Source of the DNA: CAYLLT01 sp964384465
GTDB taxonomy: Bacteria; Planctomycetota; Phycisphaerae; UBA1845; PWPN01
Direction of reading: 5' to 3'
DNA: 64,000 bases
Assembly: GCA_964384465.1 (NCBI GenBank)
Contig: CAYLLT010000016.1
Location: 1 to 64,000, forward strand
Positions 53,135 to 62,100 of this stretch are shown here, in pieces (within the stretch, counting starts at the first letter, position 1; each line of letters begins with the position of its first letter). The position numbers and the translations under genes were made by a program. Below the pieces are notes generated by a model that ran no database searches, was not told the origin of the DNA, and saw only the letters and a program-made list of their open reading frames with translations.

Positions 53135-53434
53135 CTAGCGCACGCGGCGGGGCTGATCCACGGGTTGGCGCGGGTGAGCCTGGATCGGGTTGGGCTGGGG
53201 CTGTTCCCGCGCTGGACGTGCCTGCGGCGTTCGCCGGGCGTCTTCCTCAGCCATGCTGTCCGCATCGGTCGGACGCGTTGCGGGGTTCCGCTGATCTTTG
53301 CCGTCGACGGCATTGCGAGCCAACTGCCGCTCATCCGCGTGCGGCTGACATCCCCAAAACGCGGCGACCACTATCCCGATGGACATCGGGATCGCGATCA
53401 GGGGTCGTCGACGACCCAGACGCAGGAGTCGCAT
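53135..53434 (-). CDS. Small Pro/Gln/Arg-rich secreted lipoprotein candidate
   Basis: The 99-residue protein has a basic N-terminus, a hydrophobic helix and a possible lipobox ending in FWGC (Cys 29). The rest is low-complexity (Pro, Gln, Arg, Asp). GAGG lies 9 bases before ATG 53434, and the PKD gene stops 21 bases upstream on the same strand, so they may share a transcript. Opposite-strand frames look like shadows. A copy of the 16-bp palindrome (53402-53417) lies inside its start region. Confidence 0.5.
   Translation of the reverse strand: MRLLRLGRRRPLIAIPMSIGIVVAAFWGCQPHADERQLARNAVDGKDQRNPATRPTDADSMAEEDARRTPQARPAREQPQPNPIQAHPRQPVDQPRRVR
53402..53417. repeat. SalI-core palindrome, copy 3
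   Basis: GGGTCGTCGACGACCC lies within the first codons of the small lipoprotein, encoding GRRRP. Confidence 0.7.
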
Positions 53435-53455
53435 ATCCCTGAACCTCAGCCCGGA

Positions 53456-55051
53456 TCACGGGTGAAATAATAGGATGATCGGGGCAAAGGATACCTGGTT
53501 GTCCGTGCTGGTGGAGTTGGTGTTGCCGGTACCCTCGTTATCGAAAGCCACGTTGGCCCCAATCGTCGCGGTCACGGTCCCTTTATTCGTGAACCCGCTC
53601 ACCGCCACGTTATAGACGGCCGGTCCGCCGGTGACGGAAACATCTTTGGTGCCGGGCGCGTCGCCGCCGATGGTCACATCCGATGGGTCGAAACCGGTGA
53701 CGTTCTCGCTGAAAACGACCGTGAAGTTGATGGGCAGACTGCTCGTCGGATCAGACTGCGTGGCCGCCTGGTTGATGGTCACGCTCGGCGGCGTCGGCGT
53801 CGGCGGAGTCGTGGGCTCGCTGGTCACGAGGACATTGACACTATCGGTGTCCGAGCCGCCGAAACCGTCGCTCACCGTCAGCTCGAAGGTGAGCGTGAGG
53901 TCAATACTGTCGACGGGCGAAGTGAACGATGGCGTCGCTGTATTGGCGCCCGTCAAGGTGACCGGCGTGCCCGCCGTTTGCACCCACGAGAAAGTGAGCG
54001 GATCGCCGTCGGGATCGAAGCTGCCCAAACCGTTCAACGTCACCGGCGCGCCGAAGTCGACCTGCTGATCCGGGCCGGCGTTCGCCACCGGCGGGCGATT
54101 CGCCAGAATAAAGATGCTGACGCTGTCGGTGCTGGTCTGATCGCAGCTTCCGGTGACGGTCAATTGGAACGTGAGCGTCGTGTCGCTGTTCGGTGCCGTG
54201 AACGTTGGCTGAGCGGTGTTCGCGCCGGTCAGCACGACCGCCGGACCGCCCGTCTGTTGCCAACTGAAGGCGAGCGCATCGCCATCGGGATCGGTGCTGG
54301 CCGATCCGTTGAGTGTGACCGGTTTGCCGCCGTGCACCTGACTTTGATCGAAGCCGGCATTGGCCACCGGCGGACGGCTCGCGCGGACGATCACGTTAAC
54401 CGAATCGGTGGTGCCGTCGACGGCACTGCTCGCCTGGCCGTCGCTGACGGTGAGCTGAAACGTGAGCGTGCCGGCGATGTTCGGCAGCAGCACGGTCGGC
54501 TTGGCGGTGGTGGCGCCGTTGATCGTCACCGGTGTGCCCGCGGTCTGTATCCAACTGAACGTGATGGCGTCGCCATCCGGGTCGGAGCTGGCCGAGCCGT
54601 CGAGCGTGACCGTGAAGCCGCCGCATTGATTGATATCCAGGCCGGCATTGGCGATCGGCGGGGCGTTGGCGTTGACGGTGATGGTCACCGTGCACTGGTC
54701 GATGCCGCCGCGGCCGTCGGTGACCGTCACGCGGAACCGGAGCGCGCCATCGACGTTCGGGACGGTGAAGGAGGCGACGGCGGTATTGGCATTCGTGAGC
54801 GTCACTGGCGTGCCGCTGGTCTGCTCCCACAGGAAGGTCAGAAGATCGTTGTCCGGGTCAAAGCTCCCGGAGGCGTCCAGCGTGATCCGCTCGCCGGCGT
54901 TGGCGGTTCGGTCTCCGGAGCATTTCCGAAGGTTATTGTTTGGGTCATTGTCGTTGTTGACCGGGCAGCCGTTCTGACCCCCGGCGGCGAACAGGACGAG
55001 AACGACGAATCCCAGCCGAGCATGCCGGCAGACTTTCTTCCACTGGCTCAT
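53456..55051 (-). CDS. Lipoprotein with tandem PKD-like domains and an Ig-like domain
   Basis: A signal ending in GGQNGC (Cys 29) predicts a lipoprotein. Four PKD-like domains follow, each with the ANAGxD, SxDPDGDxxTFSW and LTVSDG motifs. The last domain (from about 422) has SENVTGFDPSDVTIGG, a form of bacterial Ig-like repeat also found six or so times in the receptor kinase at the window end. It is a surface adhesion or scaffold protein. A palindrome at 54411-54426 encodes AVDGT. Confidence 0.88.
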   Translation of the reverse strand: MSQWKKVCRHARLGFVVLVLFAAGGQNGCPVNNDNDPNNNLRKCSGDRTANAGERITLDASGSFDPDNDLLTFLWEQTSGTPVTLTNANTAVASFTVPNVDGALRFRVTVTDGRGGIDQCTVTITVNANAPPIANAGLDINQCGGFTVTLDGSASSDPDGDAITFSWIQTAGTPVTINGATTAKPTVLLPNIAGTLTFQLTVSDGQASSAVDGTTDSVNVIVRASRPPVANAGFDQSQVHGGKPVTLNGSASTDPDGDALAFSWQQTGGPAVVLTGANTAQPTFTAPNSDTTLTFQLTVTGSCDQTSTDSVSIFILANRPPVANAGPDQQVDFGAPVTLNGLGSFDPDGDPLTFSWVQTAGTPVTLTGANTATPSFTSPVDSIDLTLTFELTVSDGFGGSDTDSVNVLVTSEPTTPPTPTPPSVTINQAATQSDPTSSLPINFTVVFSENVTGFDPSDVTIGGDAPGTKDVSVTGGPAVYNVAVSGFTNKGTVTATIGANVAFDNEGTGNTNSTSTDNQVSFAPIILLFHP

Positions 55052-55135
55052 GAGCGTTCCTTTCGTTGTACCGCGTTTGGACTATTTTAACGCGCCGCGG
55101 CTGCCCGCACAAGTCGATGGACCCGCGGCATCGGA

Positions 55136-55279
55136 TTGAACCGCCAAGACGCCAAGGCGCCAAGAATACAGAACAGGAGCCGCCTTCAGATGAAAGGACG
55201 CGGTTGAGGGTAAGACTTACCGCTAGACGCCGTTCATTGTGCACGGTGACTGATTTCTCTTGGCGTCTTGGCGGTTCAA
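55136..55279. mobile_element. 144-bp MITE-like element with perfect 21-bp inverted ends
   Basis: The left end (55136-55156, starting TTGAACCGCCAAGACG) is repeated exactly, inverted, at 55259-55279 (ending GGCGGTTCAA). The interior has no gene. The size and perfect ends suggest a non-autonomous mobile element or a strong cruciform. No transposase is nearby. Confidence 0.72.
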
Positions 55280-55311
55280 ATCCGTTCCGGCCTCATTTTT
55301 GCGTTCGCACG

Positions 55312-56214
55312 TCACTGAACCTGGACCACCGGTCCCTGGTTTATAATGATAATTGGCGGCAGATTGGTGTTGGGGGGCACGGTGATGGTCGGGACCCGGA
55401 GCTGACTGCGGGGGGTGTCCTCATGATGGATGGGTCCGAAATCGTCGACGCACAGCAGCAAGGCCCGCTGGACCTTTTCGCTCCGCCAGCGGCAGCGTTT
55501 TGACGTTTCCTGAATCACCGGGATGGTGAACCGGAAGGCGGCGGGAATCTCGCGGACGGGGGCTCCGATGGTGACGGCTGGTACGAGATCGGCGGACTCG
55601 GCCCGGGCGATCCATTCGCTGGAAGCCTGCCGCGAGCGGGCGTCGTTGAGTTCGGCAATGGACCGCATGGCCTCAGCGCGGACACCCGCCTGTCCCGCAA
55701 GCGGCTGCCCGCCCGTCACCGCCCCCGGGTCTCCCGCCGGCACGGCCCCCTCGAACAGCGTGGCCCGACCGCCCTCCGCCAGGGCGAAGCCGCCGGCTCC
55801 AGCGGCGGACGTGACGCGCAACATGCCGCTTTCCAACCGGACCCAGGCACCCTCCTTACTCACGATAAGGGGCACCGTATCCCGCACCACCGCTATCGCC
55901 GACCCACTGACGACTTCAACCTGATGACGCGCGTCCTGGTCCAGATGGAGTTGCAAGACGCTGGCGGTATCCTGATAGAGCGAGATTTCGGAGGCCGGGG
56001 TATCCGTGCCCGCACTGAAGTAGAGCGCGACTCTGCCGGCGGCCGTCTCAACCTTGGCCGTCGGAGCAGCGGTATCGCCCGCGGCGAGCGGACGGCCATC
56101 CTGCGTGGCGGTCCCCGGCGGGGCGACCGCGGTGACGTATCCCTGGAGCGGAGCGGCGGCGGCATAAGCTGTTGCCGCCAAAATGATGGTCATACCAGCG
56201 AGCGTGTGTCGCAT
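55312..56214 (-). CDS. Secreted FecR-like hypothetical protein
   Basis: From ATG 56214 (AGAGGTG upstream) the protein has a signal peptide ending near AYAAAAPLQG. The next 170 residues resemble a FecR-type beta-sheet domain (LHLDQDARHQVEVVSGSAIA, LIVSKEGAWVRLESGMLRVT), often used in envelope signalling. The C-terminus is Pro/Ile-rich (VPPNTNLPPIIIINQGPVV). It is probably co-transcribed with the beta-barrel gene upstream. Confidence 0.6.
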   Translation of the reverse strand: MRHTLAGMTIILAATAYAAAAPLQGYVTAVAPPGTATQDGRPLAAGDTAAPTAKVETAAGRVALYFSAGTDTPASEISLYQDTASVLQLHLDQDARHQVEVVSGSAIAVVRDTVPLIVSKEGAWVRLESGMLRVTSAAGAGGFALAEGGRATLFEGAVPAGDPGAVTGGQPLAGQAGVRAEAMRSIAELNDARSRQASSEWIARAESADLVPAVTIGAPVREIPAAFRFTIPVIQETSKRCRWRSEKVQRALLLCVDDFGPIHHEDTPRSQLRVPTITVPPNTNLPPIIIINQGPVVQVQ

Positions 56215-56260
56215 GTGGAACACCTCTGTATCATTGCGGATTGCGAATTGCTCATCCGAA

Positions 56261-56315
56261 CCCCCGACGCTAGTCGGGGGCTTCATGCCTTCGGGCCCCT
56301 CACTTGCGTGAGGGG
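56261..56315. repeat. REP-like doublet with GCTA and TTGC loops
   Basis: CCCCCGAC-GCTA-GTCGGGGG (56261-56280) and CCCCTCAC-TTGC-GTGAGGGG (56296-56315) are perfect 8-bp hairpins side by side. A similar doublet is at 58766-58810. They occupy the gap between the barrel and FecR-like genes. Confidence 0.72.
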
Positions 56316-56327
56316 TTCGGAGCGCAA

Positions 56328-58532
56328 TCAATTAAACTGTAGCGCCAGGCTCAGCCCGTATATCGCCCGATTGTACGAAAAGACCTCCTGCCCCAGGCGG
56401 TCTTCCACGTTGCTGTCGTCGTAGATCAACTGCACGTCGGCCCGCAGGGCCATCATCACGCGGTCGATCTTGATGGTATAGCGGTTGGCCCGGTCGCCGG
56501 GCACGAGCACGAACTGCCGCTCGAGCCCGAAGCGATACCGCTGAACGAGGTCGTCTCGTTCCCTGCGGTGGTAATCGATGAGGCTGGCATTGTGATAGTT
56601 CTGCCATTCCCATTCCGCGCCGAAATCAAAATTGACGCCGTAGGGCAGCGGCACGTCGATTCCCGCCGCGAGCAGGTAACGGTTCTGGTCGAATTCGGTG
56701 CCGCTCGTCGAATCCCACCCGTACTCGGTCCCGATATATGGCCGCAGCCAGCGCTGATAGTTATTCGGGTCCTGACGCGGATCGTTCTCATCGTACGTCG
56801 CGGGGTCGGCCGGGTCATAGGCCAGCCCCCACGGCTCCCAACCGATGCTCTTGTAGAAATGCGTCATGTCCACGAGTTCATACGACTGCGAAAACGTGAA
56901 AGCAAAGTAATTGCCGTCGCGATCGAAACCGTTGCTGGGCAACGGCTCCAGATAGTTGCGATCTTCGTAACGGAAGCTGAACGTGCTCGCCGACCGCTGA
57001 TCGAAGGTGTACAGTGCCAAGCGCGGCGTCAGGCGGTTGACGCGGAGGAAACCGTTGTTGCCGAGCAGGAAGTAATCGTAGTCATATTGAATGCCGGCAT
57101 ACAGCGGGCCCTGCGCGACGCCGTCATTCTGCCAGGGTTGCAGCAGTTTGTACTGGAGCGCGACGCTGCCGCCGTAATCCTGTTCATTGAACTGGTGAAT
57201 GTCACCGTGCCAGTTGGCCCCGGACCGGCCGGATACGCCCACCGTCCAGCGATCCAGGTCCGGGCTGATCTTGGCGAGATCGAGCGTGTAGCCGATGGCA
57301 ACGCCGGTATCGAAGCGGACATCGCGCTTGCGACCGATTTCCGGCGGCGGAGAGGTATCGTGGCCCAGCAGGATCACGTTGGTGTCATAGGCGAACCCCA
57401 TGCGCCAATCGAGGTACAGATCTTCGGTCGCCGAGCCGCGATGCTCCATGGCTTGTTCGATCGCGGGCACGTGCTCCTTGGCGACATCGGGGATCAGCCG
57501 GCCGAGCGATTCGTCCTCGCCCTGCGGATAGGGATGGCCGGTATCGTATTGCCACGCCTGCTGGAAGAATTCCTTGGCCTCGGCGTAATAGGTGCGATAC
57601 TCGGCCCGGCCCTTGGTGGCCTCGTCGGTGCCCTGCCGGGTGCGGATCAAACCGAGGTAGAGGGTGGGATAGCTCAGCCATCGGCGCACCTCCAGGTCGC
57701 GGTCGGGCGTGCCCGGCGGGAGGAGCTTGTCAATGTGCTTAGCAGAATCCGGCCGCACGAGGGCGAGCATGAGCTGTCCGGCTTCATCAAGCCTGGCCCG
57801 GTCGGCCAGCTCGTCGGGAGCGTCCGGTTTATCCGCCGGTCGGAGCGCCTGACGGTATACAACGACGCCGAGGAAGAACTCGCCCCGTACGCGGTTGATG
57901 CCCGTTGGAGCTGGCTGCGAGCGCAAATAGTGTTCAAACGCCTGCCGGGCCTGCCCCAGCAGTTCCGTACGCGCCGCCACGCGCTCGGCCTCCGAACCGC
58001 CCGCATAGCCGGCCAGTTTGATTTTGACCACGCCGTCAATCAGGTGCAGCGCCGATTCGCGGTCGGGGATTCCCTTTTGAAGCAGCTCGTCGATATCCCG
58101 GCTCATCAGGCGGTATTGCTCCGCCGCCGCGCTGTCCTCCTGGGCGGCGGCGGGCGCCTCTTTGCGAGCGCGGTCGATGCGGGCTTCGTTCTGGTGCAGC
58201 GCCCCGAGCTGGCCGTGAGCCAGTGCCCGCATAAAGCGAGCCGAATGGTTCTGCGGGTCCTGCTCAAGAATATGGGTCAGAAGATTGATGCAAGACTGGT
58301 ACTCAGCGGTCCATATATTCTTGGCGGGCGCTTTGCCGGCCCGGTTGTAGTGAAGCATCGCCCGGTTCATCAGGATCGCCGGATCGGTGCCGTCGACGGC
58401 ACTATCGGCCGATGGCGCGGGCTGCTGGGCGAGTGCCGAAGGGTCGTCGACGACCCAAGCGCCGGGATGGAGGACAATTGCTGCCCACAATAAGGTTGTG
58501 GAAAACCACGTCCGAGCGTGTCTTGATCTCAT
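56328..58532 (-). CDS. TPR-like N-terminus plus outer-membrane beta-barrel protein
   Basis: After a signal peptide, residues about 50-380 are helical and TPR-like (LTHILEQDPQNHSARFMRAL, AEAKEFFQQAWQYDTGHPYP). The C-terminal 350 residues alternate hydrophobic and polar residues with many aromatics (DLYLDWRMGFAYDTNVILLG to AIYGLSLALQFN), as in an outer-membrane barrel ending near Phe. The role may be secretion or sensing; no specific family is certain. Two GTCGAC palindromes lie in the first 50 codons. Confidence 0.75.
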   Translation of the reverse strand: MRSRHARTWFSTTLLWAAIVLHPGAWVVDDPSALAQQPAPSADSAVDGTDPAILMNRAMLHYNRAGKAPAKNIWTAEYQSCINLLTHILEQDPQNHSARFMRALAHGQLGALHQNEARIDRARKEAPAAAQEDSAAAEQYRLMSRDIDELLQKGIPDRESALHLIDGVVKIKLAGYAGGSEAERVAARTELLGQARQAFEHYLRSQPAPTGINRVRGEFFLGVVVYRQALRPADKPDAPDELADRARLDEAGQLMLALVRPDSAKHIDKLLPPGTPDRDLEVRRWLSYPTLYLGLIRTRQGTDEATKGRAEYRTYYAEAKEFFQQAWQYDTGHPYPQGEDESLGRLIPDVAKEHVPAIEQAMEHRGSATEDLYLDWRMGFAYDTNVILLGHDTSPPPEIGRKRDVRFDTGVAIGYTLDLAKISPDLDRWTVGVSGRSGANWHGDIHQFNEQDYGGSVALQYKLLQPWQNDGVAQGPLYAGIQYDYDYFLLGNNGFLRVNRLTPRLALYTFDQRSASTFSFRYEDRNYLEPLPSNGFDRDGNYFAFTFSQSYELVDMTHFYKSIGWEPWGLAYDPADPATYDENDPRQDPNNYQRWLRPYIGTEYGWDSTSGTEFDQNRYLLAAGIDVPLPYGVNFDFGAEWEWQNYHNASLIDYHRRERDDLVQRYRFGLERQFVLVPGDRANRYTIKIDRVMMALRADVQLIYDDSNVEDRLGQEVFSYNRAIYGLSLALQFN
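58441..58456. repeat. SalI-core palindrome, copy 4
   Basis: GGGTCGTCGACGACCC lies in the signal-peptide region of the barrel gene, encoding VVDDP. Confidence 0.7.
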
Positions 58533-58560
58533 GGGGAATTCGCAATCCTTGGCTATGCTG

Positions 58561-58725
58561 CTACGTTCCTGCGAGACTTAAAGCTGTGAGCGCCGATTGC
58601 AGGATGACGTGCAGCCCGGTACTGGTGACAAAATCCCCGAACTGTCGGTCGGTGATCCCGCAGGCCCCCAGGGTGGATACGGCCAGGGGAAGCACCCACA
58701 TCAAACTCAACTTTACTCGTCGCAT
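58561..58725 (-). CDS. Mini-lipoprotein, 54 residues
   Basis: This small gene reads MRRVKLSLMWVLPLAVSTLG then ACGITDRQF, with a clear signal and a lipobox LGAC (Cys 22). The mature 33 residues form a short amphipathic helix (TGLHVILQSALTAL). AAGGAG lies 6 bases before ATG 58725, an excellent ribosome site. It resembles, in layout, the mini-lipoprotein at 58821-59009. It is too short for most gene finders. Confidence 0.6.
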   Translation of the reverse strand: MRRVKLSLMWVLPLAVSTLGACGITDRQFGDFVTSTGLHVILQSALTALSLAGT

Positions 58726-58765
58726 CCCGGCTCCTTCTCAAATGATTGCGGTTGGCGAATCCGAA

Positions 58766-58810
58766 CCCGGCACGCAAGTGCCGGGCCAGGCCCCGCACTT
58801 GCGTGCGGGG
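58766..58810. repeat. REP-like doublet with GCAA and TTGC loops
   Basis: CCCGGCAC-GCAA-GTGCCGGG (58766-58785) and CCCCGCAC-TTGC-GTGCGGGG (58791-58810) are perfect hairpins. They match the doublet at 56261-56315 in loop and stem pattern and lie between the two mini-lipoproteins. Confidence 0.75.
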
Positions 58811-58820
58811 TTCCGACTGG

Positions 58821-59009
58821 TCACCGCGTGTTGACGATGAGATTATCCAGGACGAAATATGCGCTATCCGCCAGAACCGTCAGGGCCGCCTGATTTCCGA
58901 TGTTCTGGAGAAGCAGAGGGTTGTTAATGGAACACGCCTGCTGGAACAGGAAGACGGGCCCCAGCAGAAGCGATAACCAGCCCAGTTTTGCGAGAATTCG
59001 CCGCGCCAT
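58821..59009 (-). CDS. Mini-lipoprotein, 62 residues
   Basis: From ATG 59009 the protein reads MARRILAKLGWLSLLLGPVF and then LFQQACSINNP, with a possible lipobox (QQAC, Cys 26). The short mature part is a helix (QAALTVLADSAYFVLDNLIV). AGGGA is upstream. An earlier ATG at 59084 adds residues without a signal pattern. The AC-[GS]-I start of the mature part is shared with the 54-residue neighbour. Confidence 0.55.
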   Translation of the reverse strand: MARRILAKLGWLSLLLGPVFLFQQACSINNPLLLQNIGNQAALTVLADSAYFVLDNLIVNTR

Positions 59010-59172
59010 GTGCAGGATCCCTGAAAGGTATTGGTTCCACTCGTGCCACGCCCACGCCCTCGCCCGGAGGAGCCGCCGGCTCAACCGGGCAGGACTTGGG
59101 AAGCCTGTACGCCGTAACAGTCATAATTGAATCGGCCGATCAGGTCAACCCGCAAAAGCGGCATTAGGCATT

Positions 59173-62100
59173 TTATTCCGCTAAATGGGACACCACCACC
59201 AGTTGCGCGCCCGCTTCGGGGCGGCTCCGGGGATAGAGGAAGCCCGCGTCAGGCGGGAGGAGATTGCTGGAGATGCTCGTTCCTAGACGGCTTTCCGTCT
59301 TGCTTATGAGCGTCCATGCGTCTTCGATGTTACCGCCGACTGAAACCGCTGTCGCGTAACGGTACGAATCGCGGTCGGCGGATTTGAATTGGATCGGCTT
59401 GCCCTGGTTCATCATGTCTCGCCACAAGCCGCCCCAGGTCTTGTCTGTCGGCGCACCGGGTGTGCCCTGCGGCGGCTGCGTGAGACTGACGAAGGTCCAT
59501 ACCGCGGTGGGCGATCGATCGAACGACCGTTCGCACAGTTGGGCCAGGCGCGTGACCTGGACCGGCCCCGCGGCGGGCACATCCTTGGGCTGTCCAAGAT
59601 TCACCGGGTCCGCCAATCGCATCTGCACCGGCACCCCCGCGAACGGTAGCTCGGTCATCGGCACAAAGCAGAGCGGGCCGTCGGGGGCGATGGCGACACC
59701 GAACGACGCCACCCCGCCGCCGCGGGAGGCGAAGAACGGTTTCGCACCACCCCTGGCGGTTACGATCGGTTGCAACAAGCGTGCTCCCAGCACCGGCAGC
59801 GCTTTGGCCGGATCGAACGCGACACCATCCAGAAATTCCGCCGCGCCGCCCAGACTCCGCAGCGCCACCGTCCACGAATCACCGTCATCGACGAACCAGT
59901 AGAACGCGTATACGTGGTCGGTGCCCCAGAAGTATTCGATGAACCGGTTGGGCTGGACCCACTTGCGGGTGCGGTCGTCCAGGTTCTTTTGCAGGGTTGC
60001 GGTCAACGATTTCAGGTCGTCCGCGGGCAGCACCTCGGACATCCATTTGATGCGGCCAAGCAGAACCAGGTAGTCGGAGACGCGTTTGAGTTCGCCGGGA
60101 TTGCTGACGTCAAATTTCAGCTCCTTCAGGTCGCCGGGGGCTTTCAGGGAGAGGGCTTTGGCCAATTGGTCATCGAGTTGTTTCCGCTCTCCCCACCAGC
60201 GATAAAACTCCGGCACTTTGGCGGTGTTCACCTGGTTATTGACTTCCGCGGCGATCAATTCGACGGTGCGAGCAAGGCCCTTGGGCGGCGCGTCGGGCAG
60301 CGCCGTCTGCGGATCGGGGACGGGGATGGAGAGCAGCTCCCTGCCCTGCGGACCGGGGCGGCGAATGGAGAGCAGCAGCTTGCTGTTATCGAGCCGCAGA
60401 TCGACCGCCGCCGCGTCGTAGTCGCGCAGCCACGTGTTGCCCTGCCCGTTCACCAGCGCGCCGGCAACATCGCTCCTCCACTTCTCGTTCTTGGCGTATT
60501 CGGGCCAGCGCGGCTTGTTGCTGACGGTGAAGGCAGTGCCGTCGACGGCACCGCTCTCCGCGGCGGCAGCGACGTTGCCCGCCCGGTCGGAAGCGGTTCC
60601 GGCCGCGATGGCGATCGCCAGCGTGCCGTCGCCGGCGATGCCGGCCACGGTCAATGTCCGTGATGCATTGCCGACCCCTGATATCGCCAGCTTGCCGGTA
60701 GCCGTCCCCGTTAGGGTCGTGAGCTTCGCATCTTTGTCGGCGAGCGTGATCTTATCCGCGCCCGTGTAGGTGATCGTATACGTAACCGGCCCGGTCGCTG
60801 TTGAATGAGGGGACGGCGGACCGATGGTCAGCGTCGGCGGCGTGTTATCGACGGTCACCTTCGCCGAAACGGGTGCGTCGGCGGCCACGCCATTGCCGGC
60901 TGCATCCGCACAGGTACCCGGTTTGAGTCGAATCGCCAGCGCGCCGTCGCCGGTGATCTCGTCGAGCATCACGGTGTACGGTCCCGTGCCGTCGATGCCG
61001 TCGACGGCAACGGCACCGCCGGTGCCAGTCACGCTGACTTTCCCGGCCCTGGCTTTCTCCGACGCCACCACCTCGACCGCATCGGTGCCCATGCCCTTGA
61101 CGGGTTCACTGAAAGTCAGGTCGAAGCGGACCGGCCCTTTCCGCGTGAGCGCGACCGATGGCTCGCCGATGAGCACGGTCGGCGGCGTCGCATCATACGT
61201 CACGACATTGTCGGCTCCCGCCGAAGCGGTGTTGCCGTTGCCGGCGGCATTGACCGCGGCCTTTGAATGGATGGCTGCGATGACCGTGCCCGACTTCGTG
61301 AGGCCGCTGACGGTGATCGTGTAGTTCTGGTGATCGCCGGAGTCCGCGACTTCCACTTTCTTCGTGCCACTCGCGGTGCCGGTAATCTTCACATCCGATT
61401 CATCGAACCCGGTGACCGGTTCGGTGAACTTCGCGGCGAACTTGATGCTGGAAGAATTCGTCGGATTCGCCTGTCCCGCTACGCGGGCGAGCGTGACGCC
61501 GGGCGCGGTGACATCGTAGGCGACGGTGATTCCATCGGCGGGTGATGCCGTGTTGCCGTTGCCGGCGGCATCGGTCGCGACATTGGCGGCGATCACGGCG
61601 ACAATGCTGCCGCTGCCGGTTGGGCCCGCCGCGACCACCTCGTAGACGGCCGGTCCGCCCGTGACGGCTACCGTCTTGTCGCCGGTAGCCGTGCCGGTGA
61701 TCGTGACGCGTTTACCGTCGAACCCGCTCACCGGTTCACTGAACGTCGCCGTTAAGCGGATCGGCATCGCGTTCGTCTGGCTCTTCTGACCTTCCGCCAG
61801 CTTCAGGCTCACCGTCGGTGCGACACGGTCAATCCGCACGGGTTCGCTCGGCCCGAACGCCTCATTGCCCTGACCGTCGGCGGCTTTCGCGGCATCCACA
61901 TTGACCGCCAGCGTGAGCGTGCCGTCGCCATCGAGTCCGCTGATTGTGACGGTGTAGATCGAGCCACTCTTGCTCTCGACCGAAATCTTCTTCTTGCTCA
62001 ATGTACCGTCGTGTTTGACCGTCACGCCCGCCTCGCCAAACCCGCTGACCTCCTTATCAAACTCAACGGTGAAGCCGACCGTCTCGACATTGGTCGGCCC

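Noticed and set aside
53105..53470. Plus-strand frame of 121 codons opposite the small lipoprotein
   Set aside because: No signal or motif; the minus-strand frame has a signal peptide and a ribosome site.
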